From NCBI GenBank assembly GCA_947652605.1, contig OX393579.1, positions 20,109,674-20,173,673 of the forward strand: DNA of 64,000 nucleotides. The letters run 5' to 3'. This DNA is from Elmis aenea (Eukaryota; Arthropoda; Insecta; Coleoptera; Elmidae). The notes under the pieces were generated by a model. That model saw only the letters and a list, made by a program, of their open reading frames with translations, did no database searches and was not told where the DNA came from. Within the stretch, counting starts at the first letter, position 1. Each line of letters begins with the position of its first letter. Made by a program: the position numbers and the translations under genes. Shown here one piece after another: positions 35,051-46,692 of the stretch.

Positions 35051-35732
35051 TATAAGTTGCAGTCATTCAGAATATTCGGTGCCGCACAATTCTGTTCTTG
35101 TTTAACATTACAACATACTGTAGAAAGTCAATTGATGACTACATGTGTTAGTTATTTGAATAGCTTGTGATTGGTTAAAGATACGGTAGTCAGATTTATA
35201 CTCGTATGATAAGGGGCAATTAAAATACACACGTTATTTTAGATGTATGTACTTATAAACATCTAATACATCAACTATTTAAAAATAATAATATTATGTG
35301 GACAAAATGTAAAGTCTATTGGGAAAATTCAAATTAATTAGTTCTGAATAATATCGATAAATATGTGCAGTACTGTATTAAAATAAATCATAAAAACAAA
35401 TGCTATCTAGAAATTAATGTAAAAAGCAAATGTAACACGTTTCAAATCAAAAGTATTAACTATATCATAGAAACGTCAACGGTTACAAATTGACATTAAG
35501 GTGCCATCAAAACAGCTTTGAAAAATAGTGCTAAAGTATTAATTAATTCTCTAAGTTAATTAAGTGATTCTTTAAAATAATTGAGAAGCGTTCATTTTTG
35601 TTTTTTTTTACAATCTAAAAAACAAAGCCTTATTTTAATGCGTTTTTAAAACTATTCAAATGTTCTCGTTTAACAAACTTTGTTGCACATAGATAGCCAT
35701 CAAATCACATGCAGATTGGAACATCCTGTATA
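35051..35732. other. No recognised feature
   Basis: A+T-rich non-coding DNA without repeats that I can pair. Confidence 0.5.
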
Positions 35733-36030
35733 CAGGACCGGATTAAAGTACGGGCCAGTAGGGACTGTGCCCGGAGCGCCAGATTTAGAGGACGCCAAAT
35801 ACAGAAGGAAACCGAGACTCTTGGTAAAAATATACTCGACTTTGCTGTGAAACTTTTACACTTTTGATTGTTTATTTTTGGTAATGCTGTTTACCTGGTA
35901 CACGATTTACTGTTCCATATACGTGCAATCAGGTAGCATAAACCTAAAGTTGTTAATTTGCTAAAATCTTGCACAGAATATATAACTGGCATGACTATTG
36001 ATCAAACGAATTTGCAAAAATTCTTTAATT

Positions 36031-37232
36031 GAGTGTTTCTCAAATTTTTTACTGTAAGAACCCTTTACAAAATTGATAGCTTGACCGCTTAACCCTTTCA
36101 AGACTCTGGGAACAATGTGTCTCAAGAAATATTCAAAAAATTCTACTGGGTTTATATGTCTCAAATTACAATAGTTTCCTTCATGGGTGCCGCAGGGGGG
36201 GGGGACAAACGGGGCACTTGCCTCCCCTGCGATCAAGTGAAGATGAAGTAGGTGGAAGACTTGTAAAAACAAAACATAAAAATTAAAATATTTAATCAAA
36301 ATTTATATATATTATTATTATTTGTCTCTATGCTTTGCCACCCCCCTGGAAAATGTTCTGCCGACGCCCATGGTTTCCTTGTATTTCAAACATTTATGAC
36401 TCTTTAACTTTCATATTAAGCAGATTGGCGCCATCTCACAGGTACACAATTAACAAAATAGTCAATTGTAATTGTAACTGACAAAGTCTCATCGTTGTGA
36501 AACATTATGTTAAGAAGTAAAGGGTTTGTGTAAAGAACAAGAAAGAACAAAAATAATTAGTACAAATATTAATCAGGTAAGTTTATATAGGTATAGTACA
36601 CTTATTTATGCTTCATTGGTTGTTATTTTACTAATTTTTTTATTGTTACATGATAAAGTTAGTTACTGGGATTATGTGACCCAATAATATGGGATGATAT
36701 ATTTTAAATTTTATTAGTCATATTTACTTGTATTCATAATATACCTTTTTATATTTTTTTCAGGATAGCAAATAGAAAATGTAAACTGAATGAATAAAAA
36801 TGACAACAAATAGCCCATAACTTTACAGATGATATGTGTTATGGAATTATTTAGAAAAAATAAAAAATAAAAATTGTTGTTTTTGTTTCTCTTTAAGTTA
36901 CTGTTTTTAATGTACTCCCCACTAAAAGTGGCTGTTGGGACGCTTTATCCCACTAAAATTTCGAAAACCCAAATTTTGAAAATTGTGAAATTTTAATATT
37001 TGCCTTTTTTTAAGCTATTGTGCTCTTATGAGAATTTTTTGAATTTTAAACAGTGATGATAAGTCGTCTTGAAAGGGCCCAATGAATTGTTTTGTAGACA
37101 ATATTTTGTTTTTACCTTAGCCTGGAAAATGAATTTGAATGATTTTCGAACACAATAAAATGTTAGGAAACCCCCTCAGAAGGATTAAGGGACTCCCAGG
37201 GGTCAGCGGACCACACTTTGAGAAACTCCCCA
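36031..37232. mobile_element. Nested hAT-like element, relative of 29665-30826
   Basis: The left end GAGTGTTTCTCAAATTTTTTAC and the right end, which on the complement reads GTTTCTCAAAGTGTGGTCCG, match the ends of 29665-30826. Both also share CCCAATGAATTGTTTTGTAG next to AGCCTGGAAAAT. The flanking 8-mers CTTTAATT and CTTTAGTT differ at one base. The MDG unit of the other copy is absent here. Confidence 0.6.
36182..36375. mobile_element. Short MITE-like segment with ATGGGxGxCG ends
   Basis: ATGGGTGCCGCAGGGGGG at the left resembles the complement of the right end (ATGGGCGTCGGCAGAAC with a later GGGGGGTGG). The arms are imperfect and no target duplication is clear. Confidence 0.4.
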
Positions 37233-37702
37233 CTTTAGTTAAAGCAAAAGAATGATCAACTGGACGAGAATAAATATTGCCATCGTAACTGGACCGTACT
37301 TCGGTTGGCTCTGAGTCAACTGTTGACTGTCTTCCTAAAATTTGGGAAGAGTACTTTTATTCATATTTACCCTTAAACAGCAATAGCACTGTGACGTTTC
37401 AGCAGAAAATGCATGATGCCGTGGTCAATGACGTTAGCCCTATTTGCTTACTGAGCAGTTATAACATATGATTGACAAATAGTGCTGTGTCTGTTTTGTA
37501 AAACATATACATCAAAACGGAGTTTAATAAACCTTTAAATAATTAAATTTAGATAAAATATTAGTGTGACAATTTCCTTCACCTGTCAGATTTGCGTTTT
37601 CAACCAATCACTAATCTTAAATCTTCAGAGACTACCAATAGGAGCATTGTTACACGGTAATAATTTTACATTCCCCTATCAGATGTTGATCCTCCTGTCA
37701 AA

Positions 37703-37850
37703 TTTGCGTTTTCGACCAATAACAAACTCAGCTTTCCTAGAAACGACCAATAAACATAATCATACACTGATAATATCCTTTTCGCAATTAACAGATTTTC
37801 ATGCGTTTATTGGTCGTTCCTAAGAAATCTGAGTTTGTGATTTATTGAAA
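37703..37850. repeat. Hairpin with paired CCAAT-type motifs
   Basis: CAAACTCAGCTTTCCTAG followed by AAACGACCAATAAAC returns in complement as GTTTATTGGTCGTTCCTAAG and AAATCTGAGTTTG, giving arms of about 40 bp with a 50-bp loop. A further direct copy of CCTGTCARATTTGCGTTTTC occurs at 37583 and 37696. It lies inside the hAT-like element 35733-38174. Confidence 0.6.
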
Positions 37851-38174
37851 ATATAAATTTGGAGAGAATTAAATATTTTGGTCTTGATAATTTTTTTACG
37901 AATTTCGGCGACCAGTAGCGTTACTTTAATATAGATTAAACCACACCCCTGACGCATCACTCTGACAGCACTTGTAAAATTTGACATAACATACATTAAT
38001 TTGACAGCTAGGTTAGGGAAGGAAATTTTCTCACAAAATATAACTCGTGCATTGCAAATTATCGATAATTTTTGACAAATCTTCACTCATGCAAGTTGAA
38101 TCGGCTCAACTTAGTAGAGGAACGTGGAATAAATTTTTCTGGTCATGGGGCGAAATTACCTTGGTCCGACCCTG

Positions 38175-39465
38175 CCTGCATACAGGACGTCTGGTCAACG
38201 ATGATTAAAGCTTGATTGGTTTATAGATCACTCTGCTAACGCGGAAAGAAGTACCGTTCGTTCGTTTCGTTTGTAATTAATCATGCAACTGATAAGTTGT
38301 TGGCGATTAGAGGAAATGCGAATGCAAAACAAGCGAATCCTTAGATGTAAATTATATTATACATCCTGTGTCATGCGCTTGCCATTACTAAATAAGGCGC
38401 GATATTTCTGGAAGTTAAAAAGCTGAAACTAGATTTTATTAATTATTCAAAAAACTAGGTGTCCGTTGACTGTAACAAACGATTTATTAGTCTTTATCAA
38501 TTTCCGCACTTAATGACTTATTAGTCGCTCATTAATGCGTTGAGGAATTCTGCATCATCCGCGTATGACATGCAAAAACTTGCCTCATTAAGCCACATGC
38601 AGTATATTTAATCGTCATTTTTATTGTTTCAACTGGGTTGTTACCGGACACGTCGTTTTTTTACTTGTAAAATTAGGAAGCATTAATTACTGTGGCAACT
38701 GACAATTAGCTTAATTTATGCAAGTGATATCTGAATTGAAGCGAGCGTCGATTACCGCCGTTCCGTGCTCTTCTTGTATTTGCGATTTGTTGACATACGG
38801 TCCGTACAAATCAAATTAATTAGATCTACACAAATCGCCGACAAACAAACCTGTATTGCTTCGTGTTGCAACTTTTGTGCTTTTAAATGTTCCCAAGATA
38901 AAATCAAATCAAATAAACTTTCGGGGTATTTTCGTAGTTTTAACGGTAAATAGACAATTTTATTATATTCGTCACTATATTTATTTAAAAACAAGCCCAT
39001 TAAATGTTTATTTTGCTGTTAATTGAGACATTAACCTTAAAATGTTATTTGATGGATTTATAATTAAATGTTTAATTTTTTTTTCGGAATTTTTGGTGCA
39101 GATCCAGTTTTGCTCAAAATTATCGTCTTATTTTTTGGTTCGGAAACGACTTCTTTTACTATTTTTTTTGTTTAGTTTGGTTAAATTTGGTCATCACACG
39201 AAATACTTATGAACGCCCGTTACTTATAATGATACTAGTAAACTAACACCTGTATAGATATAATATTAATACATTTAAGTTTAATTAAAAATCACCTAAT
39301 GTTTTTCGTAAAATCACTTGTATTTAGTTTTTAGATTCTCGTCTCTTTATCAAAATAAACTTGTACACTTGTGATTCAGTTTGACTGTCACCCCTATAAC
39401 TTTTTTATTTTAAGAGGAAACCCTTAAAAACCTCATATTTTGTAAATCGTGGAAAATGCTCTATC
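38175..39465. other. Unrecognised; possible single-copy host sequence
   Basis: No paired repeats are seen. 38220-38960 has several CG-containing and ATTA-containing blocks. Short ORFs on both strands at 38752-39000 overlap each other and have no recognisable content. Confidence 0.4.
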
Positions 39466-39710
39466 GCAGCGCCTCTTAAACTTTTTTCATTCATGACCCC
39501 ATTTTTCACCACGAGAGTTTTCGCGACCTCAGTTATTAAATATGAAATAAAACATACAAGTAAATATATTTTTTTGTTGTTGAACAATAGATATTAAAAA
39601 AAGCAGTTATATTAATTAATTGTCAAAATAAAAGTAGTTTTAGGATTTGTTTCGAGTACAAAAATAAACCAAAGTAAAATTCAAGTGAATTTGATTTTCG
39701 CGACCCCATT
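39466..39710. mobile_element. hAT-like left end, partner not found
   Basis: CAGCGCCTCTTAAACTTTTT followed by TCATGACCCC and later TTCGCGACC is typical of one hAT terminus. The other end was not identified. Confidence 0.35.
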
Positions 39711-39798
39711 CTATCGAATGACGTTCAAATGTATTTTTTTCTACGATGATATATGTCGAACTGGCGATAGGCAACTTTTTTTTTTGAAATGACATGGT

Positions 39799-40359
39799 TA
39801 GGCCCTAATAGAGGGGGGTCTTGAGGGACTGCTTCCCCGGGCCCCCAGTGTGAGGGCCTCCAATTGTTTTTATTATTTTTTGTTCAATATGCATTTTAAC
39901 GGCAAGCTGCAAATGAACAGCAGCTAATCGAACTGCTTCCAAATTTGTTTATAATTTTAAGAAATTTTTAAGTTTACCGGCATCGGTCGCATACGCCGAG
40001 AGAAGTTTTGGTATATTGAAAAATATTAAAATAATTTACAGATCAGGGATGTTCCATAAAAAACTTAATGGCCTTTCAAATCTATATATTAATGTACCTA
40101 GATGTTGCTAGGAGTATAGATTTATAAATACGTATACAATAAAAGATATCACTAGAAAAAAAGCTCGCAAAGCAATTTAAAAATAAATGTTTCATTTTTA
40201 TTGCAATATGTGTATTATTAAAATTATATCGTCTGGCGCGCAGGCCCGCAAAAAAGGCGCCACGTTTTTTTTGCTCTCATAAAAAAACAGATTTTTTCAT
40301 TCACAAGGGCTCCCAAATTTTAACTTTCCCGGACCCCCTCTAACCTCTATGAGGTCCTG
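39799..40359 (+). mobile_element. Short hAT element with transposase remnant
   Basis: TAGGCCCTAATAGAGG at the left matches the complement of the right end (CAGGACCTCATAGAGG). The flanking 8-mers GACATGGT (39791-39798) and GACCTGGT (40360-40367) differ at one base. It contains a decayed hAT transposase C-terminus. Confidence 0.7.
39962..40096 (+). pseudogene. hAT transposase C-terminal remnant
   Basis: The plus-strand frame starting with AAA at 39962 reads KFLSLPASVAYAERSFGILK, then NIKIIYRSGMFHKKLNGLSN. This matches the pattern of the hAT dimerisation domain: a hydrophobic lead, an A-E-R-S-F core, a K-I-K run, a region beginning YRS, and a KLNGLx(L) motif. No start codon or upstream transposase domain is visible, so it is a fragment. 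It is oriented along the plus strand of the short hAT element that contains it. Confidence 0.75.
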
Positions 40360-40374
40360 GACCTGGTATACCTA

Positions 40375-40906
40375 TTCCTTTCTATTCTGATAGAGAATTG
40401 AATTCTTAATATGATAGTGCATTAAAAAAATAAGCATACATATGAAAATTTTTAAGAAAAATTAGTTTAAAAGTTATTTATAATTTTTCACAAAAACGTT
40501 GTATTTGACTAGACAAAATACGATGTACCTACTAAGGGATTTATAACTTGTCTAATTGTGGTTTATTATTTTTCGATGAAAACTCATTATGTGATTTTTT
40601 AATTGAAAATGGATCTTCTCTCAATTTAATTTGTTAGTGTGTACTTAAAGCGTTTGAATGTAATGCTCACAAAATAATATCTTTGTCAAAAAATAATAAA
40701 ACACAATTAGACAAGATATAAAAATCATTACAGCGATCTTTTTTTGTTTTAATTTAGCTTTATTTGTAAGTACGTCAGCTGCAGTGACCATTGGCACTTG
40801 ATCGTGTTTTGTTTAGTCAAATACGATTTTGTGAAAAATAATAAATAACTTAATTAATGCACTATCGGATTTAGAATTTAATTCTCTATCAGAATCAAAA
40901 GAAAAA
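40375..40906. mobile_element. Long-TIR element, Mutator-like candidate
   Basis: The arms start TTCCTTTCTATTCTGATAGA and, complemented from the right, TTTTTCTTTTGATTCTGATA. They stay alike for about 190 bp, through AGTGCATTAA, ACAAAATCGTATTTGACTA and TGTCTAATTGTG. A direct repeat GGTATACCTA (40365-40374 and 40907-40916) flanks it. Long TIRs with a 9-10-bp duplication are typical of Mutator-like elements, but no transposase is present. Confidence 0.55.
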
Positions 40907-41414
40907 GGTATACCTACTATGTAATTTAAAAAAAAAAGTTGACTACCGCCAGTCCGACATATTTTATCGTGGAAAAATCTTTTGAACGTCATTCGATAAA
41001 AAATTGTCCACGATTTAAAAAAATATAAGATTTATGGGGGGTTTCTCTGTAAATAATAAAGTTATAGAGGTGCGACAATCAAACTGAATCACCCTTTATA
41101 TATTTTCTACGTAACAGTTATTTTTATTTCATAGATTTTTGAGTTTTACTAAAGGATATAAAGTTTTTTCTTAAGTAAATAAAAAAACTAAACGTTTCTC
41201 ATACAGAAGATTTTCTAAAAAGTTTCGTTGAAGAATTTCATAGATCATGGATAGTAACACAAATGTTTCACTTTTTGTTAACACAGAGTTCTTACCTTTT
41301 TTGATAAACAGTAAAAAACTTTCATTATTTTTTGTGCAGTCTTCAAAGTCTTATACATATGTTTCTCTTTTCCGTTAGTTGGAACATAAAAACAATATCA
41401 GAAATACTTACTAG

Positions 41415-41610
41415 CAGAGGCGGATTAAAGTCGTTTGGGGCCCCGGGTGCAGAAGAAAATATTGGGCCCCTTAAAAAAAAGAGAGGCATGGAAAATAAAA
41501 ATACATGTAAACCATATTTTAAAAAAAATAAAGTTGGGGCTTTGCAGGGCCCTTTAGAAGTCAGGGCCCAGGGCGCGCGCCCGGTGCGCCCGCCGTTAAA
41601 TCCGCCTCTG
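41415..41610. mobile_element. hAT-like MITE, 196 bp
   Basis: CAGAGGCGGATTAAAG at the left and the complement of the right end (CAGAGGCGGATTTAACGG) match. The flanking 8-mers CTTACTAG (41407-41414) and CCTACTAG (41611-41618) differ at one base. The interior is rich in GGGCCC runs. Overlapping ORFs on both strands here are by-products of that composition. Confidence 0.8.
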
Positions 41611-41989
41611 CCTACTAGGTTTACTAAATCCAAGAAAGAACTTAAATTAAGAGTTAAGTAGGTAATTGAACTGATTAAAAAGATGACAGTCACCTCGAAA
41701 ACAAAATCCATCCGTTTAAAATCATCTTGTACGAGTTCACAGGATACAGGGGTTGGGGTAGAGAACCCTTGAATACTTAATTAAACGCTACAAGGTTTTA
41801 AGTCAAAAACTCTACATCACAAACTTCGATCCGCGGGTCCATTTGGCTCGATAAATAATTTTTTGAAACGACGTAGTAAACAGTAATAAAAAATTAGTTT
41901 TTCCATTTTTGGTAAAATGTAATCAAAATTACGAAATAAAAATTTTACATTGTCGTTAAAAAATATAATTGGACCGAAAAGTTGTGTGA

Positions 41990-42139
41990 AACGGGTGAAG
42001 CGGTTTGAATCGGTTCACACCAGTAGGTTCGGTTCCGCGGTTTTGTGATTTTTTAAATAAAAAGGTCAGTTCCGGTTTACGGTTCAAGCACTGGTTCTTT
42101 CCAGTTTTTGTTCCAGTTTCGGTTCGGTTCGGGTCCCTG
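41990..42139. mobile_element. Right end of a GAACCG-rich hAT-like element
   Basis: Dense GGTTCGGTT / TTCCGGTTT strings end in CGGGTCCCTG, a hAT-like terminus. The matching left end CAGGGACCCG was not found. Confidence 0.4.
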
Positions 42140-45139
42140 TTTGTAAATTATTTAAATTTTTTTGTAAATGTTTACAGCAACAGTTGTAGAAATATATTAA
42201 TATTAAAAAAACACTCTGTATAGGTTTAAGGTTATGTAGTAAATGATCACAATCTTTATTTGAAACTTTTTTTGTAAAGTTAGCACAGGACGAGATACTG
42301 ACGCGTTATGTTACTTTTTGTTACAGTGGGGTAATAAATAACTCAACTAAATAATGGAGGTGATAATGACCCTAGGAAAATTTGTGCGTACTAATATATG
42401 AAAAAAAGTAAGTTAATTTTTACTACTTAGGAATTGACAGATTAATATTAATATTTTATTTTAAATTACATTCAAACATTGAAAAAAATTTATGCGCTTT
42501 CGTCAGAGATAATTGGAAAGCAAAATCTTGAATTTTTTGTTTTTATAAACATCTTGAATGGTTTAAATATCAGGTAGGTACGTGCGATATTATTTTTGGC
42601 ATAAGCTTTTCAAACATCCCCTTTAAATTTGGGACTCCTTTCTTTTTAGCTGGTGCTTCAAATGTGCAGCAAGACGCATCCTGCAAATCAAATCTACAAA
42701 CAAGTTTGCTATGGAATTCGTGTCTTGTGTATGCAGAGTGATGTTAATAAATTTTCGTACTTCTGTCTTTAATTAAGAAATAAAACCAAATAACGTTTTA
42801 ACACCGTGTTCATATTATTACGTACAAGATTCCAGTGGTAGAGTTGATTGTCAAACAACTGCATCGTAAAAAAATGCGGTTGTTCAATAAAAATACAAAA
42901 GAATAGCCGGCTAATCAAGCCGATATTCCTGACAAATGAAATATATGTATCGATTACTCTACTTATACTAATGAACTAAGTTTTATGGCCCGTATAATCA
43001 AAATACCATCCCACAAAATATCTTTATTAACTCGGCCGAAACATTTGAAAAGCACTAATAAAACCTCAAATTAACTACCAACAAACAAAATGAACAAAAT
43101 TCTCGTCCTAGTGACCACTTAATCACTAGAAACATTTAGTTTTAAACGCTTAAATGGTTAGTTTTTTCTGAGAATCACGTGTAATCTGATATCTTGGTGG
43201 TTTAGTCTTGCTGTTCGGTTAAAATTAATGTTTATGTCCCGCTCGCATCGTCCATCTTGCCATAGCGTTCACCTTTATCAAGATGTTCACTTGTTTAATG
43301 GTCCTCGTTGTCTTTCATTTGCTCAAATTCCTTCTCGTTTTTATTTATTGAATATTAATTGCGTTAAATTTACAAAACTGAATGATAACTAGCCGCCCGA
43401 TGAAAAATTCTTTCGAATTAATGGTGATATTTGATACTAAAGGCATATTATTTGTTGTATTTGATGGTATCTTTCTAAAGAGCGAGACATATGGCCGAAG
43501 CGATATTTTTCAGCCTTTCAAGATAAAGCGTTTAAAGTGCAGGATAAATTCAGAGTTACGAATCAATTATCAAACAGAACTATTCAGTTTTGGATTTCGT
43601 GAAACATCTGGGATTCAGTTCTCACGGAGATGCAAAATTGGATCCTAGATTATTTATTACAAATATTTAGATTTATATCGTGAAGGAAAATCATGTTTGG
43701 TGGAAATAAATAAAAAGGTTTTACAATTAATGGACATTCTTGCGATGTTTAGGGTAAAATGAATCGTACACTGACTGCTGCTGATAATATCTAATAGCTT
43801 ATTTAGCCAATTATGTAGACGTCGCAGTTTTATAATAGAAGGAGAAACTTTGCAGACGAATCTCTCGTTTTATGCGTAGGTTTTATTTTTAGTTTCAAGT
43901 TTAGTGCGATTCCATTATTTTCATATGTCACGAGAATTACATTTTTGTTGCATTACAGCATTATACTATTTTTAGAATCATTCCGTTTCCGTTGCGGCTT
44001 TAAATTTGTATTAGGTACTCATTTTCCACTTTTACGGCTTCGGTAAAACGGAAAAATCATAAAAGTAAATTGAAAACGTTTTTAACTAGTCCGGATTTAT
44101 TTTAAAGGCGTAAAATCGACCCCGGAGTCCAATTTCCTTCTGATAGAAAGTTGAAATCCGATCTTTTCAGAAAAAGGAAGATGGCCGATTGAAAATAATT
44201 GTCGCCGTGTTTTGTTTCGCCTGGTGTTGTTTCAACAATGGTCAATCGGTCCCGGGTTGGTCGTCATCTTGATGCATTCAATTTATGCTGTTCGATTTTA
44301 TACAAGTATTGTTTTGGGAGAAATAAAATAAGAAATACTTTGGTTTCCTGTTTCTTTTCTCGGTTTCGCTACAAGTTCCGGCTTTTCACATATTGAATTC
44401 GTTCTGAAACGTTGTATTTTTGTTGTGGTAAGGTTTGATCGAAGTAGCTTTGGGGTTGTCTTGTGACAATATCGCATCGTCGATGATTTTTGTTTAGTTT
44501 ATCGGGCTTGTTTATGGCGACATATTGCACGGAAAATTTCTTAGGGTGCGATGTGTTTTGGTTTATGTGATATTGGATCCCGTATCAAAACATTAAATAA
44601 TGCATTGGGGTTTTACGTTTTTATAACTTGTCCTTTGTTTGGTGTATTCGATGAAATATAAACGAAAAATAATAAGATTTCTTTAATTCTTGGTTGTATT
44701 CTTTTGTATTTAGCATTTCACGCACTTTACAAATGTTTTTAAATTTAAAAATGCACATATTTTTATGCATATTTTCTTTAACTGTAATTATTTGAAATGC
44801 GGAATAAAAAGTTTTGGATTCAACATGCAAGGTATTTATTTGATGTACATACTTGATTCGAGAGTATTGTTTATTATTTTAAATCTGGTTCGCTGAATTT
44901 ATCCGAATTATTAGGATTAGAGTTGTAAACTAAGATACTATAAAATAAGAAACTTAAGAAATTGCATTAATTCTACAATTCAGAAAATATTAACCAGCTA
45001 AAAATATTGAATATTTAAGATGAAATGTGATTAAAATAAAAAAAAGTTTAATAAGCTTTATAAGGTGACAGACACATCATTTCTTAATACAAGTTTATAT
45101 TGTGACTTACATTCAATTCTACTATTATTCTTAATGTTC
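42140..45139. other. 3 kb without recognised repeats
   Basis: The longest repeat-poor stretch of the window. 43190-43340 and 43980-44520 contain blocks richer in G+C. ORFs at 43382-43648 (88 codons) and 44199-44396 (65 codons) have no recognisable domain, signal peptide or exon context. It could be host intron or regulatory DNA; nothing in the sequence decides. Confidence 0.4.
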
Positions 45140-45543
45140 TTTTTTCTACGACCACTAATGTAAATGAATCTTACCGTATAGCATGCATATAGTAAGTGGG
45201 TCCTTACGCACGGTAAGAAAAAGCACAGTTTTTTTAAAGAAATGATCAAAGTAGACTCTCGGCAAACACTTTCTGGATGCCTAGTAAGCGAGTTATAACG
45301 CACGGTAAGCAAAACGCACACTGGTCTAGAAATGTCAAAGTAGGCTTATGTCAAGATTGACAAGACAACGTAATTACATGTGTATATTAGCCAAAAAGCC
45401 GTTAAAATCGTAGGTATTATGTGATCGTAGAAAAAGTAAGCTACATAACACGAGTGGAAATACGCACTCGTCGCTACGCGGCTCCGTGCGCAACTTTTCC
45501 ACTCATGCGTAATATGCTTCTTACAACTCTTGTTATGTAATAT
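45140..45543. mobile_element. Tailed palindromic element, copy 2
   Basis: Same layout as 8415-8835: a palindrome from TTTTTTCTACGACCAC to GTGATCGTAGAAAAA (45140-45435), then a tail CTACATAACACGAG..GCACTCGTCGCTACGCGGCT..TTGTTATGTAA. The internal ATAGTAAGTGGGTCCTTACG and GCACGGTAA repeats are kept. It differs from the first copy mainly by substitutions and small indels. Confidence 0.65.
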
Positions 45544-46449
45544 GCTATTGTTTCACTTTTTATCTAATTTAAAGCTAAAAATTTTGGTTTGCATGGGTAC
45601 AGTCTAAAATATGGTAATCAAATTCAAATGGCTTTTACTGAAAATCGTGAAGATTAATTTTTATTTTTATCCAAAACTACTCGTTCCAGATTTCAACCAA
45701 TTTCTTTTTCCTGCAATTTAATTTAAATGTAGCATTATTTTGTGTTGAAAATGGATTTTGAGTTCATTTTTCTTGTGACAAGGGATGAAAAGTCATGCCA
45801 AATTTTTGTGTTCAAAGTTTCGTGAATAAACTGTTAATGTTATTAAAATTTGTTTTCGATGTCAAAGAAAACATTTTTAACTTATTTTACCTACACATCT
45901 CTTAGTTGTACGTTATATTACTTTAAAAATAAACAACTTATCTGTAAGAAGAAAGCAAATTTTGTTTGATCATAGTTTATTATTATTTAATTAGCTGAGT
46001 AAAAACTTAAAAAAGCTAATTTGCATCACCAAATACATATAGTCGCTCAAAAAATAACAGAATTCTGATTGTTTAGGTGAAAAAAAATTAGCATGAACTT
46101 ATCTTACTTGACACATTAGGGTGTCGTGGCAAACAGGTTGAAATGTACTGATGTAGCAAAAGAAATCTTTCAAAATAAATATTTTCTTTCGGATTAAAGG
46201 CCCTCTCTTTGAATTTTGATAAACTTTAGCCATCTAAAACATAAAACATTATTTTGTTGTCACATTTTAAAAAGTGGCTGTTACATGGTGAGTCTTTCTA
46301 TAAAGCAGTATTTTGAATTTTTATCTTACTATAATATTGCATTGTTATGAATTAAGATAGTATGCTATATTAGCAAAAATTTGACTGTTGGTCCGAGTAT
46401 GTAAAATAATCAACGCAATTATTATTTTTTTTAATTTATGGAATGTTGC
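45544..46449. other. No recognised feature
   Basis: A+T-rich non-coding DNA. Confidence 0.5.
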
Positions 46450-46692
46450 CAGTGCTGGCGTTAAGACGAGTGATGCCCAAGGTAACACTTTTTTTGGGGC
46501 TCCTGTTAGAATAAAAAAAGTATTGAAAAGATCCGCCCCGTTTCGCACTGGTGACGAAAAGGGTAAAAACGTCCACTCGACTTTTCTGACAGATCGAGGT
46601 AAAAATTATTGTGACAGCATATTTGTGAGGCCCTTTTAAATGAGCAACCCTAAGCCAAAGCTTGTCTAGCTTATAATGTAAATCCGGCACTG
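46450..46692. mobile_element. hAT-like MITE, 243 bp
   Basis: CAGTGCTGGCGTTAAGACG at the left and CAGTGCCGGATTTACATT on the complemented right end are hAT-like. The flanking 8-mers AATGTTGC (46442-46449) and ACTGTTGC (46693-46700) differ at one base. Three overlapping short ORFs across it on both strands are not genes. Confidence 0.75.

Larger units (their letters stand above)
35733..38174. mobile_element. Large hAT-like element hosting a second hAT
   Basis: It starts CAGGACCGGATTAAAG and ends GGTCCGACCCTG. The flanking 8-mers CCTGTATA (35725-35732) and CCTGCATA (38175-38182) differ at one base. CAGGxCCGGATTAA-type ends are common among hAT elements; the short element at 41415-41610 has similar ones. 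About 1.2 kb of the interior is the nested element at 36031-37232. No transposase was recognised. Confidence 0.65.
39711..41091. mobile_element. Old fold-back element split by two later insertions
   Basis: TATCGAATGACGTTCAAA..TATGTCGAACTGGCGATAGG at 39711-39786 returns in complement at about 40930-41005. The right side continues to a degenerate CAGGGTG-type end (ATCACCCTTTATA near 41090). The centre is interrupted first by the hAT at 39799-40359 and, directly beside it, by the long-TIR element at 40375-40906. Confidence 0.5.

Noticed and set aside
41332..41711. Overlapping ORFs of about 110 and 122 codons on both strands
   Set aside because: They cover a G+C-rich hAT MITE (41415-41610) with GGGCCC palindromes that depress stop codons on both strands.
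44199..44396. 65-codon ORF in a less A+T-rich block
   Set aside because: No recognisable motif, signal peptide or exon neighbours.
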